Part shown: in pieces, positions 1 to 7,582 of the stretch | Layout of the letters: each line of letters begins with the position of its first letter | How positions within the stretch are numbered: the first letter of the stretch is position 1 | From: JAAXHV01 sp965207165 | GTDB taxonomy: Bacteria > Pseudomonadota > Gammaproteobacteria > Eutrophobiales > Eutrophobiaceae | DNA length: 64,000 nt | Assembly (NCBI GenBank): GCA_965207165.1 | Contig: OZ242265.1 | Span: 2,418,001-2,482,000, forward strand | Direction of reading: 5' to 3' | Made by a program: the position numbers and the translations under genes | The notes under the pieces: generated by a model | What the model was told of the DNA's origin: nothing | Database searches by the model: none | The model's input: only the letters and a program-made list of their open reading frames with translations

Positions 1-1042
1 CCGGGTGCTGTTCGGGACCTGTGAAGAACCGGCGGCGCTGCGCATCCTGGGAGAACGGCAACCGAAGCCGGGTTCGTTATGCGTGGCGCAGCTTGCCTGC
101 CGGCGCGACGTGGCGGTGCCGGTGGGCGAACATTTTATCCTGCGCAGCATGTCACCGGTGACAACCATCGGCGGCGGTCGTATCCTGGATAATTCCCCGG
201 CAAAACACCGCCGCTCGGACAACAGCGCCGTGTCCCGCCTGTCCAGCCTGGCCAGCGGCGACACGGCGGAAGTCGTCGACGAGTTGATACGGGCAACAGG
301 AGTACGGGGGATGGATATGGCTGAGCTGTCCCGTTCCATGAACCTGGCAGCGGACGATCTGCTGCAGGGACTGGACAAGACAGAAGTTGTTTTCGCAGGA
401 CCGCAGCGCTTGTTGTCCAGATCGGCATTCGACAGCCTGTGCGAACAGGCGCTGGCCGGGATCGGCCGGTTTCACGAGGCAAACCCGGGCCGGAAAGGAC
501 AACCCCTGACGGAGTTCCGTTCAGGCCTGGAAGCAGGCGTGGACGAACCGGTTTTCAGGTTCCTGGTTGAACACCTGGTGGATCAAGGCCTGCTCCAAAC
601 GGACAAGAGCATTATCCGGCTGCGGGATTTCGATCCCCTGGGCGCGCTCAATCCACAGGAGAAAAAGATAGCTGAGGATATTGCCTCGGCATTTGCCGCG
701 GGTGGCCTGAAACCGCCCGAACCCGGCGAAGTCCTGCAGGGCAACCCGCAGAGGAAACGCCTGTACCGCCTCCTGGCCGATACGGGCGAACTTGTGCCGG
801 TACACAGCAGGGACACAAACCGCATGCTGGTTTTCCACCGCCGCAGCATCGAGGGCATGGTGACCATGCTGGAACAGACCTACCCCGGTTCCACCTCATT
901 CAGCGTGGCGGACGCACGGAAACTGGTGGATACTTCGAGAAAGTATGCGATACCCTTGCTGGAATACCTGGACAGCCGGCGCGTGACCATCCGTATCGGC
1001 GACAAGCGCAAACTGAACCCGGGGAACAGGTTAACCAACTGA
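1..1042 (+). CDS. selB: Selenocysteine-specific elongation factor SelB, 3' part
   Basis: The gene enters from the left edge, so the N-terminal GTPase domain is missing. SelB carries Sec-tRNA to the ribosome and reads the SECIS hairpin. The visible part begins near the end of the translation-factor beta-barrel domains. It contains a stretch ending in TIGGGRILD, typical of SelB domain III, at about residues 50-62 of the visible protein. About 280 further residues fit the C-terminal winged-helix repeats that bind SECIS RNA. The tRNA-Sec gene lies 165 bp downstream, the usual selB-selC association. Identification is by motif and context and is fairly sure. Confidence 0.9.
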   Translation, partial: RVLFGTCEEPAALRILGERQPKPGSLCVAQLACRRDVAVPVGEHFILRSMSPVTTIGGGRILDNSPAKHRRSDNSAVSRLSSLASGDTAEVVDELIRATGVRGMDMAELSRSMNLAADDLLQGLDKTEVVFAGPQRLLSRSAFDSLCEQALAGIGRFHEANPGRKGQPLTEFRSGLEAGVDEPVFRFLVEHLVDQGLLQTDKSIIRLRDFDPLGALNPQEKKIAEDIASAFAAGGLKPPEPGEVLQGNPQRKRLYRLLADTGELVPVHSRDTNRMLVFHRRSIEGMVTMLEQTYPGSTSFSVADARKLVDTSRKYAIPLLEYLDSRRVTIRIGDKRKLNPGNRLTN

Positions 1043-1063
1043 CTGGAGGTGAAAGAAGTCTGG
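1042..1063 (+). repeat. Partial duplicate of the tRNA-Sec 5' end
   Basis: These 22 bases match 1204-1225, the 3 bases before the tRNA-Sec gene plus its first 19, with one difference (A for T at the centre). The two copies flank the palindromic insert at 1064-1203. The arrangement looks like a target-site duplication or the scar of an element that used the 5' end of selC. Confidence 0.8.
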
Positions 1064-1200
1064 AAATCAATAGGATCAGACTCGATTGATTGGATCCTGT
1101 AAACCTAATTTGGGACACCCATAAATTACCAAATGTTAACAATTTATGGGTGTCCTAAATTTACTTTAGCAATATCAATCGAGTCTGACCCCATTGATTT
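1064..1200. repeat. Nested palindromic (MITE-like) element before selC
   Basis: The outer arms 1064-1090 and 1174-1200 are 27-nt near-perfect inverted repeats with the core GACTCGATTGAT. Inside them a second inverted repeat pairs 1105-1127 with 1141-1163, around a 13-nt loop. No coding sequence is present. It is probably a non-autonomous palindromic element. The right arm contains GTCTGACCCC, resembling the ends of palindromes at 34822 and 58584. Confidence 0.7.
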
Positions 1201-1206
1201 AATACT

Positions 1207-1296
1207 GGAGGTGAATGAAGTCTGGTGACTTCCCTGGTCTTCAAAACCAGTGACTTGCCCAACGCGAGTGGTGGGTTCGATTCCCATCCACCTCCG
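1207..1296 (+). tRNA. selC: tRNA-Sec (anticodon TCA)
   Basis: This 90-nt tRNA has an extended acceptor stem (GGAGGTG pairing with CACCTCC), a TCA anticodon at 1241-1243 in the loop CTTCAAA with stem CTGGT/ACCAG, a long variable arm, and the T-loop GGTTCGATTCC. The discriminator is G and the following bases are CCG, so the 3' CCA is not fully encoded. It decodes UGA as selenocysteine together with SelB just upstream. Confidence 0.95.
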
Positions 1297-1390
1297 CCGA
1301 TGTATTTTTGTAACTCATGTTGTTCAGTATTGCGAATTATTCAGTCTGGTTGTATCATCTAGTCTGATATTTTCCCAACGGGAGATGACG

Positions 1391-1633
1391 ATGGATAAGA
1401 TTGGGGCGTTTGAAGCCAAAACACACTTGCCGCGCTTACTTGATCGCGTGGCGCACGGAGAAACGCTTACCATTACCCGACATGGTAAACCGGTTGCCTA
1501 TCTGGTTCCCATCAACACCGACAGGAAACAGGCAAAAGAGGCGGCCGCGCGCATTGTCGAACGCCGCCGGCACGTCAAGCAAACACCGTTGGCTGAACTC
1601 ATGACCACAACACATGAAGGGCACCGATATTGA
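1391..1633 (+). CDS. Antitoxin, Phd/YefM family (VapB partner)
   Basis: An 80-residue protein with the Phd/YefM fold pattern: an N-terminal start of the type IGAFEAKTHLPRLLDRV, then GETLTITRHGKPVAYLVP, and a charged C-terminal tail that would wrap the toxin. The ATG at 1391 is chosen because GGAG at 1381-1384 gives six-base spacing; an in-frame ATG at 1385 is too close. The stop overlaps the toxin start (TGATG), so the two are translationally coupled. Antitoxins of this type usually repress their own promoter. Confidence 0.85.
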   Translation: MDKIGAFEAKTHLPRLLDRVAHGETLTITRHGKPVAYLVPINTDRKQAKEAAARIVERRRHVKQTPLAELMTTTHEGHRY

Positions 1634-2040
1634 TGCCTGTTGTCATAGATAACTCCGTATTCATGGCATGGTGTATGGGTGATGAGAATGACCCCACGGC
1701 AAACAATACCATGCTGCGCGTTATTGAGGATGGTGGGGTTGTGCCGCGTATATGGTGGTACGAATTGCGTAACGCGTTACTGATGAATGAGCGCCGTGGA
1801 CGGATTTCCCAGCAACAAGTAGCGGATACGCTGGCCGACAGCCAGGCCTTGGGTATTTCATTTGATGATGGACATGACGAGGTACAGGTCCTTGATCTTG
1901 CACGTCGATTTGAGTTGACTGTATACGACTCAGCATACCTGGAAGTAGCCCTCAGGCGAAGTCTGCCCCTGGCGACATTGGATGATAGATTGCGGAAGGC
2001 AGCAGAAACAATCGGAGTAGTCGTTGACCAGGAGGGCTAA
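1633..2040 (+). CDS. PIN-domain toxin, VapC family
   Basis: A 135-residue PIN-domain ribonuclease. It starts with VVIDNSVFMAWCMGDE, which carries the first catalytic Asp, continues through an Asn/Glu-rich middle (YELRNALLMNE), and has the C-terminal acidic pair in LTVYDSAYLEVALR and LATLDDRLRKAA. VapC toxins cleave tRNA or rRNA and are held in check by the coupled antitoxin. The start ATG overlaps the antitoxin stop codon by one base. Length and motif order are complete, so it should be functional. Confidence 0.88.
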   Translation: MPVVIDNSVFMAWCMGDENDPTANNTMLRVIEDGGVVPRIWWYELRNALLMNERRGRISQQQVADTLADSQALGISFDDGHDEVQVLDLARRFELTVYDSAYLEVALRRSLPLATLDDRLRKAAETIGVVVDQEG

Positions 2041-2063
2041 GGATTGGTGTATTTCTACAATCA

Positions 2064-2120
2064 TGCCGTGATGGGCCGGCAGCAAAGCGATTCTTCAAAC
2101 GTCTGCTGCGGAGACAGTGA
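2064..2120 (+). pseudogene. IS6-family transposase fragment
   Basis: A short reading frame encodes RDGPAAKRFFKRLLRRQ and then a stop. It resembles the AAKRFF segment that follows the first catalytic Asp in IS6-family DDE transposases. Nothing else of the transposase remains. The relic sits just downstream of the VapBC pair. The call rests on one short motif. Confidence 0.5.
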
Positions 2121-2155
2121 TCCTGGTCCTGATTTTCAACCATGGGAAATACATA

Positions 2156-2269
2156 ATGGCGATACGTAACGCGTCTGGGATGATCACGTTTGACTACCGG
2201 GTCTATGCTGGCGAGTTGCAGCAGAAACTTAACACCGCAATGGTCGATATCCTGCGGGGGCTCACGTGA
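2156..2269 (+). CDS. Small ORF of unknown function before the EthD gene
   Basis: A 37-codon frame starting MAIRNASGMITFDYRV ends in TGATG, overlapping the next ATG. No family is recognised. It may be a leader peptide coupled to the EthD-like gene, or the decayed end of an older gene. The overlap is the only support. Confidence 0.25.
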   Translation: MAIRNASGMITFDYRVYAGELQQKLNTAMVDILRGLT

Positions 2270-2976
2270 TGGATATCGCTGTCTTCGTGACGATCTGGAG
2301 CATCGCAATGAGCCCGGCAGATCTGCACGGCCGCCTGCTGGGTGAACCCCTTGACTTCCTGATGAGCGTCGGCGACGTCAAGGCTGTCGAGGTTTATCTG
2401 CCCGAACCGGGTAATGTGCCGTTGATGGACGACGTACCGGCGCCTGCGCTGATCATTCAGATCGATCTGGGCTCGCCTGCTGCCGCTGCCACACTGGTCG
2501 GGTCGGATGAGTTTGAGCGACTGTTCACAAATGCAGAGTCTTATCCGGCCCCGGTCGAGAAGATCAATCTTGATATCCTCGAGGTCGTCCACTACGACCT
2601 GCCCGGCCACCAATCTCCGCTGCCCCGGACCGCACCCCTGTCCTTCGTGGTGCGCTATTACGGTCCGGTGGCCGACGCGGCTGATTTCATCGACTTCTAC
2701 ACGAACAACCACCCGCCGCTGCTGGCGAAATTTCCCGGCATCCGCAACGTGCTGTGCTATCTGCCGCTGAACTGGCGATCGCTGCAGGAGATTACGGACG
2801 ACTATATGTTTCTGGGCAATGAAGTAGTTTTCGACGATCTCGACGCGCTCAACCAGGCCCTGGCCTCGGACGTAATGCAGGAGGTGCAGGCAGACAGCGA
2901 TCATTTCGCCGCATACGGCTACAACACCCATCATGCCATGCAACGGCACCGGGTTTACGCCCGTGGCGACCGATAG
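2269..2976 (+). CDS. EthD-like dimeric alpha/beta-barrel protein
   Basis: A 235-residue soluble protein. The C-terminal half carries an EthD-type pattern (FIDFYTNNHPPLLAKFPGIR followed by NVLCYLPL), typical of ferredoxin-like dimeric barrels in degradation pathways. The N-terminal half (residues 1-100) looks like a second, weaker copy of the same fold. It precedes ring-cleavage genes on the same strand, which suggests a supporting role in aromatic catabolism, but the reaction is unknown. The ATG at 2269 overlaps the stop of a small upstream ORF; GTG at 2266 and ATG at 2308 are alternatives. Confidence 0.6.
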   Translation: MDIAVFVTIWSIAMSPADLHGRLLGEPLDFLMSVGDVKAVEVYLPEPGNVPLMDDVPAPALIIQIDLGSPAAAATLVGSDEFERLFTNAESYPAPVEKINLDILEVVHYDLPGHQSPLPRTAPLSFVVRYYGPVADAADFIDFYTNNHPPLLAKFPGIRNVLCYLPLNWRSLQEITDDYMFLGNEVVFDDLDALNQALASDVMQEVQADSDHFAAYGYNTHHAMQRHRVYARGDR

Positions 2977-2989
2977 CGGCTTGGATACC

Positions 2990-3062
2990 GTTATCCGGGC
3001 AGGCCGGGCATTCCTGGACGAAATCGACGCAGCACTGGGAGGTTTGACGGCACACCCGGGTC
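2990..3062 (+). pseudogene. Remnant of a second FAH-family gene
   Basis: These 73 bases match 3474-3546, inside the intact FAH-family gene downstream, at about three quarters of positions. The frame encodes VIRAGRAFLDEIDAALGGLT against VIRAGQAFLTAIDAALGNFT. Peptide conservation with scattered base changes points to an old paralogue that has decayed, not a fresh duplication. It begins just after the EthD gene stop and is out of frame with that gene. Confidence 0.65.
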
Positions 3063-3089
3063 ACTTCGTCCCTGCTTCCATGCATGGAA

Positions 3090-3191
3090 CTAAGCAGCCT
3101 CCTGTCTTGGTTTCACCTGCTTGGCAATGTCCTGGCCCGATTCCAGCTCGGCAACTCGCAGTTCATAGGCTTTTTGCTGGTTCAGCCACAT
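3090..3191 (-). CDS. Small hypothetical ORF in the 356-bp gap
   Basis: A 33-codon minus-strand frame beginning MWLNQQKAYELRVAE, rich in charged residues. No family is recognised. An in-frame stop lies five codons upstream of the ATG. It may be the remnant of a small antitoxin-like gene or chance. The rest of the gap 2977-3329 holds only the FAH remnant and AT-rich sequence before the FAH-family gene. Confidence 0.25.
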   Translation of the reverse strand: MWLNQQKAYELRVAELESGQDIAKQVKPRQEAA

Positions 3192-3329
3192 CTTATGTAT
3201 ATGCTATAAATCATCTGTCTTTGCACCACAAAACCTGCCAATTTCAAACTTGACGATATTGCAGATTTTTCACCTGAACGCCATGCTAATATACCGGCCC
3301 TAGGATAGTAATAAGGCTACTCATGGTGA

Positions 3330-4340
3330 ATGATGAAGTTCGCCCATATCAGATACGACGGTCAGGACAGCGTGGTTGTCAGGTTCGATGACACTCACCT
3401 GGTCAGCCTGGATACGCTGCTTGGTTCAACGGAGTCCAGCTACAGGGGGCTTGTGTGTGATGATATGTCGGCGGTTATCCGGGCAGGCCAGGCATTCCTG
3501 ACCGCAATCGACGCCGCCCTGGGTAATTTCACGGAACACCCTGACCGCACAAAATTGATACCCATCGCCGGCGTGACCTGGTATCCGCCGGTGCGGAACC
3601 CGGGGAAGATCTGCGGCATAGCGATGAACAACTCCGCCAGTAACGAACGCAAGATCAGCGCCCCCGATCACCCCGCGTTCTTCCTGAAGCCTGCCTCATG
3701 CCTGGCAGGCCACCTGCAAGCCATCAGGATCAGGCCCTACTACGGTAGCGTTCATCCCGAACCGGAATTATGCGTCATTATCGGCAGGGAGACCCGGGAC
3801 GTTGCCGCGGCTGATGCGATTGATTCCATATTCGGTTACAGTATTTTCAACGATATTACCGGCAACGCCATGCGGGCCGAGGACCTGTTTCACTACCAGG
3901 CCCTCTATGCAACAAAAGACAACCCGGATGAGACGGAACGCGTCGAACAGCACCTGTCCTACGCCGGGCGCTACAAGGGTTGCGATACCTTCGGCTGCAT
4001 GGGACCGTGGCTGGTGACAAAAGATGACATTACAGATCCTGACAACCTGGACGTGTACTGCCGGATGGGCGGCGAAGTGATCGCCGAGGACAGCACCCGC
4101 TACTACAATTACAAGGTGGCGGAAATCGTCAGCTTCATCAGCCAGTTCCATACCCTGCACCCGGGGGACATCATTTCCTGCGGGACCGCATTCAAACCGT
4201 CCGCAAACCGGAAATCCATTCACGGTGCGAATTTTCAGACCGTTGACGGCCCGGTGGAAGTCAGCATCGACGGCCTGGGCACACTGGTAAACCCGGTTGT
4301 CATTGAGCAGAAGGAGATAGGTCAATGGCGTCTGGGCTAG
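3330..4340 (+). CDS. Fumarylacetoacetate hydrolase (FAH) family enzyme
   Basis: A 336-residue protein. FAH-family members are metal-dependent hydrolases, hydratases or decarboxylases acting on ring-cleavage products. The metal-binding pattern is visible as HPEPELCVIIGR (about residues 143-154), YSIFNDIT, and CRMGGEVIAED, with the C-terminal HPGDIISCGTAF typical of the fold. It overlaps the extradiol dioxygenase gene by 16 bases, so the two are coupled, and it probably acts on the product of that enzyme. Substrate cannot be read from the sequence. Start ATG 3330 or 3333. Confidence 0.85.
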   Translation: MMKFAHIRYDGQDSVVVRFDDTHLVSLDTLLGSTESSYRGLVCDDMSAVIRAGQAFLTAIDAALGNFTEHPDRTKLIPIAGVTWYPPVRNPGKICGIAMNNSASNERKISAPDHPAFFLKPASCLAGHLQAIRIRPYYGSVHPEPELCVIIGRETRDVAAADAIDSIFGYSIFNDITGNAMRAEDLFHYQALYATKDNPDETERVEQHLSYAGRYKGCDTFGCMGPWLVTKDDITDPDNLDVYCRMGGEVIAEDSTRYYNYKVAEIVSFISQFHTLHPGDIISCGTAFKPSANRKSIHGANFQTVDGPVEVSIDGLGTLVNPVVIEQKEIGQWRLG

Positions 4341-5305
4341 GCGGAACACCGGCAATGCTTGTCTGCGCCTCACACTCGCCGTTGCTGTACTGTTATGCGA
4401 AGGAACCGGAAGACTGGGACGCACTGCAGCAAGCATTTGCCGACCGGGCAAAAGCCATTGCGGAGTTTGACCCGGAACTGATCTTTGCATTCGGTTCGGA
4501 CCATTTCAACGGTTTTTTCCTGAACAACATGCCGGCGTTCTGCGTCGGGCTGAACGCCGAGGCCGCAGGGGATATCGGTGGTTTTGCGGGCCCGGTGAAC
4601 GTACCGGAAGACACGGCCCTGGCCTGTTCGGAGTACCTGCGCGCCAACGACATCGATGCGGCCGTGTCCTACAGGATGACCATCGATCACGCATTTTCCC
4701 AGACCATCAATAACCTGTCCGGCAGCCTGACGGTGCGCCCCACCATCCCGATCTTCATAAACTGTATTACGAAGCCGTTTGTACCGTTCAGGCGCACCCG
4801 CATGCTGGGGGAGGTCATCGGCCGTTTTGCCGGGGGTTTGAACAGGCGTGTCCTGTTCCTCGCGTCGGGCGGCATGTCGCACCACCCTACCCGTTACTAT
4901 CCCGAACCGGGCCAGGGGGAACAGGCGGTCGAGGCCTGGCAACTCTCCGGCGGCGCCGATCCCGCATCCCTGACGCCGGCGCAGTGGCTGGAACGCCTGG
5001 ATGTCATGCATCACGAAGGCGCGCAGATGATTGCCAGGGGTGAGCGTACGGCCGCAGACATGCGCCTGAATGCGGAGTCCGACCGGCGCTTCCTGGATGT
5101 CATCACCGGGAACAGGCTGGAGGAATATGACCAATGGGACCAGGACAGGTTGGTGGCAGAAGGGGGCATAGGATCCATGGAGCTGCAGACCTGGGTAGCC
5201 GCCGCGGCGGCGCATAAATGCGCGGGCGGTAATGCGCCGGTGCTGGATTTTTACAGCGTAGCCCCTGAGATTGGCATCGCTGCCGGTGTGGTCCATGCAG
5301 ATTGA
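4325..5305 (+). CDS. Class III extradiol dioxygenase, MhpB type
   Basis: A 326-residue LigB-superfamily enzyme. It closely follows the pattern of 2,3-dihydroxyphenylpropionate 1,2-dioxygenase (MhpB). Early CASHSPLL and FGSDHFNGFF supply His ligands for Fe(II). VSYRMTIDHAFSQ gives the conserved Asp-His, and IPIFINCITKPFVPFRR and LASGGMSHHP are family segments. It would open a catechol-type ring next to one hydroxyl. GGAG lies upstream of ATG 4325 and the gene overlaps the FAH-family gene. The exact catechol substrate is an inference from family resemblance. Confidence 0.85.
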   Translation: MASGLGGTPAMLVCASHSPLLYCYAKEPEDWDALQQAFADRAKAIAEFDPELIFAFGSDHFNGFFLNNMPAFCVGLNAEAAGDIGGFAGPVNVPEDTALACSEYLRANDIDAAVSYRMTIDHAFSQTINNLSGSLTVRPTIPIFINCITKPFVPFRRTRMLGEVIGRFAGGLNRRVLFLASGGMSHHPTRYYPEPGQGEQAVEAWQLSGGADPASLTPAQWLERLDVMHHEGAQMIARGERTAADMRLNAESDRRFLDVITGNRLEEYDQWDQDRLVAEGGIGSMELQTWVAAAAAHKCAGGNAPVLDFYSVAPEIGIAAGVVHAD

Positions 5306-5460
5306 GTGATCACGGCTCCGTCAACAAACGGGAAATCCCTATCCCGGTATGGAAAACCTGGCAGCAGGGTTCTGTATTATTTTCTCTGCGGGTGATACTC
5401 TCGTGTATCGATCTACGGGACAAACCCGGTCCATAAACAACTTATACCCGGTGAAACAGA

Positions 5461-6198
5461 ATGGCAGATATTCATCAACATATAACACGACGGAAATTTA
5501 TTAGGACAATCGCCGGAACAACAGCATACGGTCTGGCCGGCTTATCGTTAAAAGCAGGAGCTGATGCTGTTTACGATAGTAGTGAAATACCGTTCATCGG
5601 CATAACGGAGGATGGTCCTCTGTATCCGCCTGTTGAAATTCCCTGGGATGATGATTTGACGAGAACCGGTTCAACAGGAGGCGTTGCCCAGGGTAGTCCG
5701 TTGTATTTATTCGGCCGGATCCTGACCCGGCAGGGACGCCCGTTGAAAAATGCCGTAGTGGAAATCTGGCAAACTGATTTCAACGGCAATTATCTCCATC
5801 CCAAGGCCTGGTCGCAGGATGAGCTGGATCCGAACTTCGGCTATTTCGGCAAGGTCAAGACGAATGAAGAAGGTTTTTATCTCTTCAAGACCATTCGGCC
5901 CCGCTGGTATCTGTTAAAAGGCCTGCCCGGTACTCCGGAAGAAGGACTCCCGCGTGCCGCCCATGTACACATGAAGATAAAGCATGTCGAGCAAGGAGTG
6001 CAGACGACGGAAGCATATTTCGATAATGCGTCCCATGAAGAGATTGCTCCCATTGACCAGGTGTTTTTAAGCCGGCCGAAACAGGTAAGAGACCGTATAC
6101 TTTTAGCAGAGAACTCCCCGAAAGATTACCGTGATCTCGGTTTTGAATTTGAAGATGGCGCTATCTGCTGCCGCTATGATCTGGCATTCCTGCTGTGA
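5461..6198 (+). CDS. Tat-exported intradiol ring-cleavage dioxygenase family protein
   Basis: A 245-residue protein with a Tat signal (TRRKFIRTIAG, residues 9-19, then a hydrophobic stretch to about 30). The rest is a protocatechuate-3,4-dioxygenase-like beta sandwich. The four non-haem Fe(III) ligands fit Tyr111 (GNYLHP), Tyr150 (TIRPRWY), His168 and His170 (RAAHVHM). An exported single-subunit intradiol enzyme differs from the cytoplasmic two-subunit protocatechuate enzyme. A 155-bp gap separates it from the extradiol gene, so it may have its own promoter. Its bases look more AT-rich than its neighbours, perhaps from transfer. Confidence 0.85.
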   Translation: MADIHQHITRRKFIRTIAGTTAYGLAGLSLKAGADAVYDSSEIPFIGITEDGPLYPPVEIPWDDDLTRTGSTGGVAQGSPLYLFGRILTRQGRPLKNAVVEIWQTDFNGNYLHPKAWSQDELDPNFGYFGKVKTNEEGFYLFKTIRPRWYLLKGLPGTPEEGLPRAAHVHMKIKHVEQGVQTTEAYFDNASHEEIAPIDQVFLSRPKQVRDRILLAENSPKDYRDLGFEFEDGAICCRYDLAFLL

Positions 6199-6352
6199 AT
6201 ACCAGTGTCTGATATTACCTCCTTACAATACTGTTTTGGCGGATGGAAACCACCGTTTAAGCCTGTAACAGCACGACTTTTGCGACCGTACCCCAATATT
6301 ATCAATAGCTTATGCCGGGCTGGTCTGGTCTGACGCCACAGAGCCAGAGATG

Positions 6353-7522
6353 TCAGAGATGCTTTTTCTGTGCAAGCAGGCCCGGGATAAGGACGATAGC
6401 GCTGGCGAGAAACAGTAATGTCGCCACGGTATAGACGTGGTCATAACTGCTCCTGCCGAGGATGGTCGCGGCGATGAAGGGGCCGATGGCATAACCCAGC
6501 GTCTGCATGCAGATGCCGTAGATCACCACCTTGCCCCGGCGGTCGAACGAGGCCATTGTCGCCAGCAGGTACGGCATGCTCACGTTCCAGAGGAAATTGA
6601 ACAGGCACACGCCCAGGGCGAAATGGAACAGGGCGATCTCCCCCACAAGCATGTAGATGCCGATGGCGGTGCCGATGATACTCACCTGCAGGGGAATGAT
6701 ACGGCCGATGCGCAACTGCAGCACCACGGCGACAAAGGCGCCGGCAATACCCAGGAACTGGGAGACGGTGAGGACGTTGGCCACGGTCTGCTCGGCTACC
6801 CCGGCTTCCAGTCCGAGCAGGAACAGGTAGGCCCAGACAATGCCGATGGAGGTGTTGTATACCAGGATGGCAAACAGGGAGACCCCTTTCACCCGCCATG
6901 AATAGCCGACTCTTTCCGGCGCCGACAGATCCAGGTGCTGGTCGCCGGAGCGCGGCAGGTAGCGGGTGAAATACAGGCCGGTGATATTGAACAGCGCAAA
7001 GAACACCAGTACACCGTTCATGCCGATAGTCGCAAACGCAGTGGGCATAACCAGTATGCCGAGGGCGCCGTAGATCAGCACCCAGGTGATGATGTAACCG
7101 AAATTCCTGTCGGATTTGGCGGTGAGACCCATCATGGCGAAGGTCAGCGATATCAGTCCGCCTGAGCCCATGCCGGTGAGGAAGCGCGCCGCCGCCAGCG
7201 CTTCGAAATCCGCCAGTGACATGGAAAGAAGATTGCCCGCAGCGGCGACGATGAGGCACAGCACTGTCATTTTGCGCCAGTCGATGCGCGCCTCGATGAA
7301 TACGAGCAGGATGGTCGTGAAGGCGATGCCGAACATCTCCGCCGAAGCAATATATCCTGCCTGCTGTTCGCTGAATGCCAGGTATTCAACCAGGCCCTGC
7401 ACATAACCCGGCTGGAGTATGAAGACACAGGGGGCGATTACCGCGATATACACGATCGCGATGATCGACGTGCGCGTATTCACATCCACCGGATTCACAT
7501 TATCCCCCAACAGCCATTGCAT
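6353..7522 (-). CDS. MFS transporter
   Basis: A 389-residue membrane protein with about 12 hydrophobic segments and a central loop near residues 190-210, matching a compact major facilitator. The ATG at 7522 has a strong AAGGAGGG site five bases upstream, which fixes the start. It is the last gene of the five-gene minus-strand operon, 60 bp after the aminotransferase gene, so it probably imports or exports the operon's substrate or product. Substrate cannot be inferred. Confidence 0.85.
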   Translation of the reverse strand: MQWLLGDNVNPVDVNTRTSIIAIVYIAVIAPCVFILQPGYVQGLVEYLAFSEQQAGYIASAEMFGIAFTTILLVFIEARIDWRKMTVLCLIVAAAGNLLSMSLADFEALAAARFLTGMGSGGLISLTFAMMGLTAKSDRNFGYIITWVLIYGALGILVMPTAFATIGMNGVLVFFALFNITGLYFTRYLPRSGDQHLDLSAPERVGYSWRVKGVSLFAILVYNTSIGIVWAYLFLLGLEAGVAEQTVANVLTVSQFLGIAGAFVAVVLQLRIGRIIPLQVSIIGTAIGIYMLVGEIALFHFALGVCLFNFLWNVSMPYLLATMASFDRRGKVVIYGICMQTLGYAIGPFIAATILGRSSYDHVYTVATLLFLASAIVLIPGLLAQKKHL

Positions 7523-7582
7523 TGGCGTCCCTCCTTATGGCAGTCGCTGTACTCGACGACTGAACCGTTTTATGAAACAGGC

